From contig CALBXV010000144.1 in assembly GCA_937890045.1 (NCBI GenBank), positions 1 to 6,093 on the forward strand: a DNA stretch of 6,093 nucleotides, given 5' to 3'. Positions 1 to 5,408 of the stretch are shown here, one piece after another. The notes below the pieces were generated by a model. The model did no database searches. It was not told where the DNA came from and saw only the letters and a list, made by a program, of their open reading frames with translations. This stretch comes from an uncultured archaeon. Lineage in GTDB: Archaea > Thermoproteota > Nitrososphaeria > Nitrososphaerales > CALBXV01. The translations under genes were made by a program, and so were the position numbers. Position 1 is the stretch's first letter. Each line of letters begins with the position of its first letter.

Positions 1-48
1 GGGGGATGTAACGACAGAGATGGTGTACACCCAATTCCTGACAGAAAT

Positions 49-55
49 AGGAGGG
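49..55 (+). promoter_or_regulatory. Strong ribosome binding site (AGGAGGG)
   Basis: AGGAGGG is close to a perfect anti-16S match, six bases before the ATG at 62. It decides the start of the small membrane protein in favour of 62 over the in-frame ATG at 20. Confidence 0.75.
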
Positions 56-61
56 AAAACG

Positions 62-211
62 ATGTGCAGTCCTGATAATTTTTGGACACTGCTGGGATCC
101 CTGATTGAGATGGGTGGCTGGGCTCTAATACTCATAGTAATAGTCCCCATGCTCTTCTCATGGTTACTCCCAGGCCCTATAAAGTTTAAGGGTAAGGATA
201 AGGGTGGCTGA
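62..211 (+). CDS. Small single-span membrane protein, unknown function
   Basis: This 49-residue protein is not recognised as a named family. Residues 18-37 form one strongly hydrophobic stretch (centre ALILIVIVPMLFSWLL), which should span the inner membrane. The tail after it is short and basic (KFKGKDKGG), so by the positive-inside rule the C-terminus probably faces the cytoplasm. I chose the ATG at 62 because AGGAGGG lies six bases upstream. The frame stays open back to the left edge and has another ATG at 20, which would add 14 residues without a comparable ribosome binding site. The stop overlaps the start of the next gene by eight bases, so the two are probably co-translated. Small phage membrane proteins of this shape include holins, spanin parts and superinfection-exclusion proteins, but nothing here selects one of these. 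Confidence 0.65.
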   Translation: MCSPDNFWTLLGSLIEMGGWALILIVIVPMLFSWLLPGPIKFKGKDKGG

Positions 212-455
212 ACACAAGCTCTGCCTTGTTAAGTGGCGTGATGTTTTAGCCACAAGTGGTTGGGAAAAGGATGCTGACTGCCCTGAGATACTCTCCGTTG
301 GGTGGCATATTTACGAAGACGATGATACGCTCAAGATAGCCAACACCCTAGACTATGAGGACTTCTCTGGAGAGAGCAAGGAGGAAGAGAAGCCTGTGCC
401 GTATGGCCTCACAGCTTTTCCCAAGGGCTGTGTTCTAGATATAATATTTATTTAA
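204..455 (+). CDS. Small conserved-type phage protein, unknown function
   Basis: This 83-residue soluble acidic protein starts with GTG at 204. TAAGGA at 193-198 is five bases upstream, and the start overlaps the previous stop by eight bases (GTGGCTGA). Visible landmarks are VKW near residue 9-11, a GW at 19-20, VGW at 32-34, an acidic patch at 38-41 and 58-62, and FPKG at 72-75 followed by a hydrophobic end. From memory, this arrangement (VKW near the N-terminus, SVGW in the middle, PKG near the C-terminus) resembles a short hypothetical protein common in tailed phages. I know no function for it. It ends inside the 3' end of the opposing metallophosphoesterase gene, with no room for an intergenic terminator. 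It is a convincing gene because of its start signal and coherent composition, but its role is unknown. Confidence 0.75.
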   Translation: MAEHKLCLVKWRDVLATSGWEKDADCPEILSVGWHIYEDDDTLKIANTLDYEDFSGESKEEEKPVPYGLTAFPKGCVLDIIFI

Positions 456-1191
456 TACTTCTTTGAGTGATCGCTCTGATGCTGTTGTAGTACCCCTCTC
501 CGTCTAATCCCTCCAACATCACAACCCCTCTCCACCACTGGTACTCTGTGTCCCGACACCATGATTCGGTGTACTTAGGATGCGAGTAACACCCCACGGA
601 CAAACCAAATATCTTCTGCCCATCTGGGCGTGTCTGTTCTGAGTGATTGTACAGGTGTGAATGACCCTGCACAGCAGAGCAGTGGAGCTTGGTTATCATC
701 ATGTGTCCTATATGGACAGAGCTGATAGCCCTCCCAGCTATACCAGATGTAAAGTAGTGACTGAATGTTATGCCTTTTATAGTAACGCACTTCTTAAAGC
801 GTGTTACCTTCCAACCAAATTCTTTGTACTTCAGATCCTCTATCCCTATAGCTCCTTCAAGCTCTGGAGTAGAGTTGACTGCCCTGATGATCCTCTCTTC
901 ATGATTACCTAATGTCATGTACAGCTTAGGATTGTAGTTCTTTGCCTTTCTTATCGGGGTAAGCAATCTAGTTTGTGCATCTATAACAGCAGCAACATCC
1001 TTCTTGTACCGCCTTCCTTCAAAGCCTTTCGTTCCTCTGTCATAAGAGGACAGGCTTGGCATGTCAGCCATATCACCTATACATACGATAGCGTCCGGCT
1101 TTTCCTTTACAATGAATTTCCCCAGCGCAGTAAACCTGCTGTTGTCATAGTCAGGGTGAGCATGAGGATCCCCAATGATTAAGAGATTCAG
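448..1191 (-). CDS. Calcineurin-like metallophosphoesterase, probable CTG start
   Basis: This 247-residue enzyme should bind two metal ions and hydrolyse phosphoesters. The substrate (nucleic acid, nucleotide or protein phosphate) cannot be read from sequence. All five family motifs are present: D8-P-H10, GD at 39-40 with D43, GNHE at 95-98, H145 (FSHYF) and GHSH at 176-179. The first two lie upstream of the first ATG (1069-1071). Between the upstream in-frame stop (1216-1218) and that ATG there is no ATG, GTG or TTG codon in frame. CTG at 1191-1189 overlaps the preceding TGA as CTGA and follows AAGGAG by seven bases, and the protein then opens MNLLIIGDPHAHP, as typical phage members do. A start at 1071 would give 207 residues without motif I and most of motif II. 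The family call is firm; the exact start codon is inferred. This is the last gene of the minus-strand train. Confidence 0.88.
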   Translation of the reverse strand: MNLLIIGDPHAHPDYDNSRFTALGKFIVKEKPDAIVCIGDMADMPSLSSYDRGTKGFEGRRYKKDVAAVIDAQTRLLTPIRKAKNYNPKLYMTLGNHEERIIRAVNSTPELEGAIGIEDLKYKEFGWKVTRFKKCVTIKGITFSHYFTSGIAGRAISSVHIGHMMITKLHCSAVQGHSHLYNHSEQTRPDGQKIFGLSVGCYSHPKYTESWCRDTEYQWWRGVVMLEGLDGEGYYNSIRAITQRSIK

Positions 1192-1457
1192 AGCTCTTCT
1201 CCTTCCCTTATACGGCTAACAGATGCTAACGAGAAGTCTATCTTCTCATCCAGGAAGTCTTTGTAGGTTTCCCACAGAGCCTCTTCCCGAACACAGCCTG
1301 AGTTCTTAGCCATCTCTTCTAGGACCCTACGAAACATGTCCTTCTCAAGGAGTCCGTTATCGAGAATGATTCTCATTAGCGATACCGCAGACACCATGTG
1401 GAACTGAACCATCGCTAGGATGTCCTCATCTTCTCCGCTGAATAAACTTCTGTTCAT
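1188..1457 (-). CDS. Small helical acidic protein, unknown function
   Basis: This 89-residue protein matches no family I recognise. It looks almost fully helical and acidic, with a hydrophobic-rich helix at about residues 11-36 (ILAMVQFHMVSAVSLMRIIL), a second at 40-51 and a third at 58-73. No signal peptide, transmembrane segment or metal motif is seen, and the cysteine at 55 is isolated. The ATG at 1457-1455 overlaps the upstream stop as ATGA, and AGGAGT lies eight bases before it. Its own stop overlaps the CTG of the phosphoesterase, so all three genes are probably translationally coupled. Its position between a RecB-like nuclease and a phosphoesterase suggests an accessory role in DNA metabolism, which is inference by neighbourhood only. 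Confidence 0.75.
   Translation of the reverse strand: MNRSLFSGEDEDILAMVQFHMVSAVSLMRIILDNGLLEKDMFRRVLEEMAKNSGCVREEALWETYKDFLDEKIDFSLASVSRIREGEEL
1199..1204 (-). promoter_or_regulatory. Ribosome binding site AAGGAG for the CTG-started gene
   Basis: On the minus strand, AAGGAG sits exactly seven bases before CTG at 1191-1189. The same hexamer and spacing precede the GTG start of the ribonucleotide reductase (5072-5077). The site lies inside the last codons of the 89-residue gene. It is the main support for initiation at the non-standard CTG. Confidence 0.75.
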
Positions 1458-2218
1458 TTACGCTTACTCCTATTGTCTAACTCAGTAAGACGCAGGTAAC
1501 CGTCAAGGAATCCTTTGAAGGCCTTGAAGTTCTCCGCTGATTCGTTGGACCTGCCTGACTCGAACTCTCCAGTCTGCTTGTCGAACCGCAGAATATAGGA
1601 TGCGTCTACTGGCTTATCATAGATCTCTTCTACGCACTGAGAGTAGGCAGCGCACTGCAGGTGGTAGTTGTTGTAGATAGCCTTGGATGTTTTGAAGTCG
1701 ATCACAGAGAACTCTCCGTTCACCTTAGCCACAGCATCTATCGTGCCTGCGTAGTTATACTTCCTGCTGTAGACCTTCTCCTCAGAGGTTATAAACTCCA
1801 CATCATTCTCTTTGATCCAATCCCTAAAGGCATTGATTGAGTTCTCAGCAGCCTCGTTGTCTGGAGTGTCAGGAATGTCACCGCGCCCCAGCTTCCAGTT
1901 GATAGCAGCCTCGCACCAATCATGGACCATCGTACCTATTGCCATGGCCTCAGTTGATCGTTTACGATGAGCTCCCTTGATACCCTTCACCATCTCCTCT
2001 ACGGAGAGCTCTGCTTGCGTAAAAGCCTCGCAGTTTTCTGTAAACCACTCCGCTCCCATCTTGACAGCCCAGGGTACGAGAGCAGGCTTAGAGATAACAT
2101 TCAGCACTGTGGTGACGGAAGGGACGTACTTATCTTCCACATTATAGTAGTGTTTCTTCGGGTTAAAATTTAGAATTACCACACTACCATCAGGGTAATT
2201 AATAGGCGTCTCAATCAT
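1454..2218 (-). CDS. RecB/Cas4-like PD-(D/E)XK nuclease
   Basis: This 254-residue protein has the core of the PD-(D/E)XK exonuclease family (RecB C-terminal/Cas4/AddB-like). It should cut DNA, probably from ends, with Mg2+ or Mn2+. Visible motifs in order are GTMVH with H99, a possible E147 in SEEKVYS, AGTID with D161, VIDFKTS with D174 and K176, and Q188-x3-Y192 (QCAAY). These are the usual catalytic and DNA-contact residues. I see no four-cysteine iron-sulfur cluster as found in Cas4, so it is nearer to phage RecB-like exonucleases. The N-terminal part (residues 30-42, YVPSVTTVLNVIS) also matches the usual opening of these phage proteins. The ATG at 2218-2216 shares one base with the upstream TAA (TAATG) and has no clear Shine-Dalgarno site, so it probably depends on coupling to the SSB-like gene. 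That pairing suggests a joint job in recombination or end processing. Confidence 0.9.
   Translation of the reverse strand: MIETPINYPDGSVVILNFNPKKHYYNVEDKYVPSVTTVLNVISKPALVPWAVKMGAEWFTENCEAFTQAELSVEEMVKGIKGAHRKRSTEAMAIGTMVHDWCEAAINWKLGRGDIPDTPDNEAAENSINAFRDWIKENDVEFITSEEKVYSRKYNYAGTIDAVAKVNGEFSVIDFKTSKAIYNNYHLQCAAYSQCVEEIYDKPVDASYILRFDKQTGEFESGRSNESAENFKAFKGFLDGYLRLTELDNRSKRK
1466..1471 (-). promoter_or_regulatory. Ribosome binding site AGGAGT
   Basis: On the minus strand, AGGAGT lies eight bases before the ATG at 1457-1455, inside the end of the nuclease gene. It supports that start for the 89-residue gene. Confidence 0.6.
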
Positions 2219-2571
2219 TAGAATGGTATGTCGCTGGCTGGCTTCTTAGTGTATTCAGGTGACGGTGCACTGTCCCTGGGCTCCTCAAGTCTTATCTTGA
2301 GGTAGTCTTTGCCGTTCTTGCTGACGTTATGCCAGACGGCTGCTCTGGTGGCCTTACCCCATGCTAGGCCCTTCCCAGTGTAGGACGGGGCTTTAGGGTT
2401 TGACCTATCGTCCTGCAGGTATACGATTAGTACATTGTCTTCTTGGTCATAGTATGCCATCGGGGTCCTCCGCTGTTGGTTTAACTCTTCTGCATGATTG
2501 GCTGCTTGTCCTGTATCCTCGTACTCCTGCAACCACTCTGCCTCTGTTTTCAGAAAATCGTTCGAGTTCAT
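2218..2571 (-). CDS. SSB-like single-stranded DNA binding protein candidate
   Basis: This 117-residue protein ends in SDIPF, the tip seen on bacterial single-stranded DNA binding proteins, where it recruits partners. Before it, residues 38-98 hold a compact beta-rich block (AYYDQEDNVLIVYLQ, then SYTGKG, RAAVWHNVSKNGKDYLKIRL). This resembles short phage proteins with a YTG...W...SKxGxxYL pattern and a DIPF end. DNA binding is inferred, not shown. The start is uncertain. ATG at 2571-2569 overlaps the upstream TAA as TAATG, with AAAAGG seven bases before it. A longer frame to 2619 would overlap the upstream gene by 49 bases and is unlikely. An internal ATG at 2460-2458 follows GGAGGA by five bases and would give only the 80-residue core. 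Residues 1-37 are hydrophilic and of unknown role. Confidence 0.75.
   Translation of the reverse strand: MNSNDFLKTEAEWLQEYEDTGQAANHAEELNQQRRTPMAYYDQEDNVLIVYLQDDRSNPKAPSYTGKGLAWGKATRAAVWHNVSKNGKDYLKIRLEEPRDSAPSPEYTKKPASDIPF
2466..2471 (-). promoter_or_regulatory. Internal ribosome binding site GGAGGA in the SSB-like gene
   Basis: On the minus strand, GGAGGA lies five bases before the in-frame ATG at 2460-2458. It is stronger than the site before the ATG at 2571. It could set the only start or produce a second, 80-residue form covering just the SSB-like core. Confidence 0.55.
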
Positions 2572-2900
2572 TAGAAAGCCTTTTGTTCCGCTCTCACGTT
2601 CGCTTGGATAGTCCTCCATACCTCTATCTTTGCCTCCGCTGCTGCACTCAAGAATCTGAGTCGTTCATCTTCCTCAACGGCTGCTCTCAACGCATCCAGT
2701 ACCTGTAGGTAGTCTGCGTGACGGAGCGCCCATTGCTCTTTTGCTGCTACTGTGTCCTCGTTAGCTTGATCGAACAGAATAGCTTTCTTGCTCTTCCTGA
2801 ACTGTTCCAGGTACACACGTTCCGCTCGAGCCTTGCCAATCTTGCCTGCGTTGTCCCGCAGGAAGTCTAGCGCACTCTCTACTGTTTGTTCGTCAATCAT
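2571..2900 (-). CDS. Helical phage protein, unknown function
   Basis: This 109-residue protein is predicted from composition to be mostly alpha-helical and charged. Notable stretches are ALDFLRDNAGKIGKARAERV at about 10-29, KSKKAILFD at 37-45, and a long helix at about 64-105 rich in Ala, Glu and Arg that could form a coiled coil. From memory it resembles a short hypothetical protein found beside replication genes in many tailed phages (opening MIDE.TVE.AL.FLRDNA..IGKARAER), for which I know no function. The ATG at 2900-2898 overlaps the upstream stop as ATGA. Only a weak AGG lies near, so coupling with the HNH gene is likely. Its stop shares a base with the ATG of the SSB-like gene. No enzyme motif, membrane segment or zinc site is visible. 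Confidence 0.8.
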   Translation of the reverse strand: MIDEQTVESALDFLRDNAGKIGKARAERVYLEQFRKSKKAILFDQANEDTVAAKEQWALRHADYLQVLDALRAAVEEDERLRFLSAAAEAKIEVWRTIQANVRAEQKAF

Positions 2901-3226
2901 AACCTGTAATACTCATAGGGCTTGTATGTGATGGATATTACATCATGCTTGGTAGCTGCGTCAAGCGCTTTGAAGATAAAAGGCGCTTGGAAGTCCAGTA
3001 TCTCTCCGTCCCCGTTGTGAGCTCGAGTATGGCAGTCATGGCATAATGGCATCGTAAGTATATCAGATGCTTTAAGGCCTATGCCCCCTCCACCCCACGG
3101 GGAGTACCGATGCTTGAGGTGATGAGGAACCACAGTACCATCTATAATCCTGCAGTTCGAACACGGCATCTCGCTGACAAACTTGAGGTAGTCCTTATTT
3201 TGCCATCGCTTATCTTTGGGTATCAT
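2897..3226 (-). CDS. HNH-type endonuclease, DUF968/Ref-like
   Basis: This 109-residue protein has a zinc-ribbon HNH arrangement: C22-x2-C25, HH at 35-36, a glycine-rich turn at 45-50 leading into GLKASD (K52, D55), then PLCHDCHTRAH at 60-70 with C62, C65, H66 and H70. The pattern (CxxC, HH, G.KASD, PLC..CH...H) is that of the DUF968 and Ref/Rap group of phage recombination nucleases. It should nick or cut DNA, with the four cysteines holding a structural zinc and the histidines forming the active site. The ATG at 3226-3224 overlaps the reductase stop as ATGA. It is a full-length small member. The alternative, a free-standing homing endonuclease beside a reductase gene, is less likely because no extra DNA-binding domain is present and the gene is neatly coupled to both neighbours. 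Confidence 0.85.
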   Translation of the reverse strand: MIPKDKRWQNKDYLKFVSEMPCSNCRIIDGTVVPHHLKHRYSPWGGGGIGLKASDILTMPLCHDCHTRAHNGDGEILDFQAPFIFKALDAATKHDVISITYKPYEYYRL

Positions 3227-5064
3227 ATCTCACACACCCCCGCCGTACAGGCTAATTCCTGACTTGCGGTTGTATTGTCCATGGCCTCTTCAAAAGAAAA
3301 GTCTATTTCCTTGGGCATTGCTTCTTTTAGGGTAGAATAAGAAAGACTATCTAGATCTTCGTAGGGAGCCTGCTCATATACATGCCCATCATCAGCTGAC
3401 GGCAGGAACGATACACCATTCAGCACATCAAAGTTACTCCATACCCAGGACCCCACAGTAGGCCAATCCTTCTCCCCCATATAGCAGGTCATACTTGGTT
3501 TGTGCTCACACCAGTGGAGAGCGAATTTGAGCCACACCTCGAGCTGTTTAATAGGCCCTATACACTTCCTGGTTAGCCCCTCAGACATCATTGGGAAGGA
3601 GAACACCCATGCCTCTGGGTTTGCCTTATCTTCCTCACAGGGGATCCCTGCGTCGATCATAACCTGAGCCAGGGGGTCCTTCTTGTCGTTTCGGACCCTC
3701 CGAATATAATAACGGCTGTAGGCGGGATGGATGCCCGAACTGCAGGACGCGAGCTGACTCACCGTCCCAGACGGCTTCACACAGGTCACTGCAGTGGATG
3801 GGTTAATACCCAGCTTCTTAGCCCACTTGCGGTTGGTCTTGATCGCGTGATCTCTTAGGATAGAGAGCTCTGCTGGAGTACAGTCCATCAGAAACGGACA
3901 GTCATATATCCCAGTAAGGCTTACGCCTAGCAGGCGCTCTTCTTCACAGTTTTTCCTCCAGATGCTCCGCAGGTATCTGAAGTCAGTAAGGCTTGACTGT
4001 ACAGTTCCTAAGATGGTGGCGTGTTCTACTTTCTTCTTCAGAGACTCTAAGGTATCGCCGTGACGGCATACCACCTCTGAGAGGTTGCAGAACTGGGCAG
4101 ATCTAAGGACTATTTCGCTGCAGGGGTTAGTACCGAAATCGTGGTCGCCCTCTCTCCTTTCGGGGAGCATACTTCTACATGCCTCACGGTTAAAGAGCCC
4201 ACGTTCTCCTGACCTACTTTCGTATATAGCCAGCCATTCACGCATGAAAGCGCCCACATCGGGCTGTTCGGTATAGCAGATTGAATTATTCGCAAGTGCT
4301 CTTTGGGGATTCTCCACCCACCACTGTCCACTTTTCGCATTTCGCATCCTCTCGTCACTGTGGTTAGACAAGCTGATAAGGGCGGTTCTCCTAACACCAC
4401 CTACCAGGACAGCCTCTCCCTGGTAACAGATAAGGTCATGTACTTCGATAGAGTTGAGTTTACGGCCTGCAGCGTTCTCAAAGACTCTCATAAAGTGCTT
4501 AAACATCCTTTCCAGTGGCTCAGGGCCTGATGCCCTTCCCCCGAAAACTTTAAGAGGAGCTCCTGCTGGCCTGACGTTGGAAGTGTCTATCTTGGGCATC
4601 TGCCCAGAATACAACATACTAACCAACTCTTTCAGAGCCTTTGCCCAGCCCAGCTTAGAGTCACTTACAACTATGGTTGTATCAGTATGGTAGAAGGACT
4701 CAGCTATCTCTGGCAGCTTAGCTATATGCTGGCGCTCCACAGAGAAGCCCAACCCAGTACCACAGAGCATGATGTACAGGGCTTCGTCAAACACCCTCAC
4801 ATGATCCACAGCAACGTATGCACAGTTGTAGCCAGCACAGTGGTCCCTCTCTAACGCTCTTCCGCTGGTCATAATCGCTCTCATGGAAGGGAGAACTTTT
4901 TTCTCCTCGATAGGCTTCTGTAAGAAGCTCAAATCTTCCCCTGTATATTCAGAAAAGAACTCTATAAACCTGTTGACAGTCTCAGGCCAAGTCTCTCTCC
5001 TTTTGTTTTCAGGTAGATAGCGTGCATACCTGGATATAGCTATGTAGTCTTGATATAGGCTCAC
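3223..5064 (-). CDS. nrdJ: Class II (adenosylcobalamin-dependent) ribonucleotide reductase, monomeric type
   Basis: This 613-residue enzyme should reduce ribonucleotides (triphosphates in the best-known monomeric member, from Lactobacillus leichmannii) to deoxyribonucleotides, using a radical generated from coenzyme B12. Visible active-site parts are C81 (YNCAYV) and C326 (QFCNL) as the reducible pair, N313, C315 and E317 in TNPCSEI as the radical cysteine with its helpers, the phosphate loop KPSGTVSQL at 430-438, and the C-terminal shuttle pair C606-TAGV-C611. There is no ATP-cone at the N-terminus. It is shorter than the 739-residue L. leichmannii enzyme, as expected for phage versions. No intein or intron interrupts it. 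The GTG start at 5064 overlaps the upstream stop as GTGA and follows AAGGAG by seven bases. No thioredoxin or partner subunit is in the window, so the reductant and cobalamin presumably come from the host. Confidence 0.95.
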   Translation of the reverse strand: MSLYQDYIAISRYARYLPENKRRETWPETVNRFIEFFSEYTGEDLSFLQKPIEEKKVLPSMRAIMTSGRALERDHCAGYNCAYVAVDHVRVFDEALYIMLCGTGLGFSVERQHIAKLPEIAESFYHTDTTIVVSDSKLGWAKALKELVSMLYSGQMPKIDTSNVRPAGAPLKVFGGRASGPEPLERMFKHFMRVFENAAGRKLNSIEVHDLICYQGEAVLVGGVRRTALISLSNHSDERMRNAKSGQWWVENPQRALANNSICYTEQPDVGAFMREWLAIYESRSGERGLFNREACRSMLPERREGDHDFGTNPCSEIVLRSAQFCNLSEVVCRHGDTLESLKKKVEHATILGTVQSSLTDFRYLRSIWRKNCEEERLLGVSLTGIYDCPFLMDCTPAELSILRDHAIKTNRKWAKKLGINPSTAVTCVKPSGTVSQLASCSSGIHPAYSRYYIRRVRNDKKDPLAQVMIDAGIPCEEDKANPEAWVFSFPMMSEGLTRKCIGPIKQLEVWLKFALHWCEHKPSMTCYMGEKDWPTVGSWVWSNFDVLNGVSFLPSADDGHVYEQAPYEDLDSLSYSTLKEAMPKEIDFSFEEAMDNTTASQELACTAGVCEI

Positions 5065-5408
5065 TCAGTCTCTCCTTCCCCAACTAAGATAGTCGGAGGC
5101 TCTTCCAAAAGCGTTTTCATTATGTCCAAGACTCTTAGAAGGTGGTCCAGATCCATGAAAGCGTACATGTCGCTCTGGTACTTCTCGCCTAGAACAACCA
5201 CAGGGATGAGACTATCTTCCTCAGAGCCTGCCTTAGCCTGCTCCAGAGCCTCTTTAAGGAACTTGGACACAGTACGGCGGTACTTGCACTCAATCCCCAA
5301 TAGGGGGTGAAGTACGTCCAGGTGGGACCTCCTGTCAGCCACAGGGATGCGCTCACCGCCTGTCTTTTCGGCTACCCTACGCTCAAATGCTTTCCAGGCT
5401 TTATCCAT
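5061..5408 (-). CDS. PD-(D/E)XK Holliday-junction-resolvase-like nuclease
   Basis: This 115-residue protein fits the small phage resolvase-like nucleases. Its landmarks are WKAFERRVAE near the N-terminus (E9), GGERIPV at 17-23, D31 in LDVLHPLLG, E40-C-K42 as the (D/E)XK pair, and Q57 in LEQAKAG. A hydrophobic strand IPVVVLGEKY (68-77) closes the fold. It should cut branched DNA such as Holliday junctions, or act as an end-trimming nuclease; the exact substrate is inferred. The protein is full length for this group. The ATG at 5408-5406 overlaps the helicase stop by eight bases, and no clear Shine-Dalgarno site is seen, so it probably depends on coupled translation. Its stop is part of the GTGA start of the reductase. 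It sits with the helicase, which agrees with a role in phage replication and packaging-related debranching. Confidence 0.88.
   Translation of the reverse strand: MDKAWKAFERRVAEKTGGERIPVADRRSHLDVLHPLLGIECKYRRTVSKFLKEALEQAKAGSEEDSLIPVVVLGEKYQSDMYAFMDLDHLLRVLDIMKTLLEEPPTILVGEGETE
5072..5077 (-). promoter_or_regulatory. Ribosome binding site AAGGAG of the reductase gene
   Basis: On the minus strand, AAGGAG stands seven bases before the GTG at 5064-5062. It supports GTG as the start and is the strongest translation signal among the first genes of the train. Confidence 0.75.

Noticed and set aside
440..445. Perfect TATAAT hexamer on the plus strand
   Set aside because: The region about 17 bases upstream (TTTTCC) is a poor -35 match, and the hexamer lies in the AT-rich end of a coding region, so chance is likely.
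465..476. Near-palindrome GAGTGATCGCTC near the convergent junction
   Set aside because: It has almost no loop, one mismatch and no T-run on either side, and it encodes part of the phosphoesterase; it does not look like a terminator.
661..912. Plus-strand open frame opposite the phosphoesterase gene
   Set aside because: It lies wholly inside a gene with clear catalytic motifs and has no plausible start signal or recognisable composition.
2572..2619. Extension of the SSB-like gene to the ATG at 2619
   Set aside because: It would overlap the upstream gene by 49 bases, unlike every other junction here, and a TAATG start with a ribosome site exists at 2571.
2400..2708. Plus-strand open frame of about 100 codons
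   Set aside because: It is a shadow of the SSB-like and helical genes, rich in Leu, Ser and Arg as expected of antisense frames.
4110..4400. Minus-strand open frame of 96 codons within the reductase
   Set aside because: It is out of frame with the reductase, whose catalytic residues run through this region uninterrupted.
3223..5064. Possible intein or intron in the reductase gene, a frequent site for both
   Set aside because: The sequence around TNPCSEI, QFCNL and KPSGT is continuous, with no splicing blocks or frame break.
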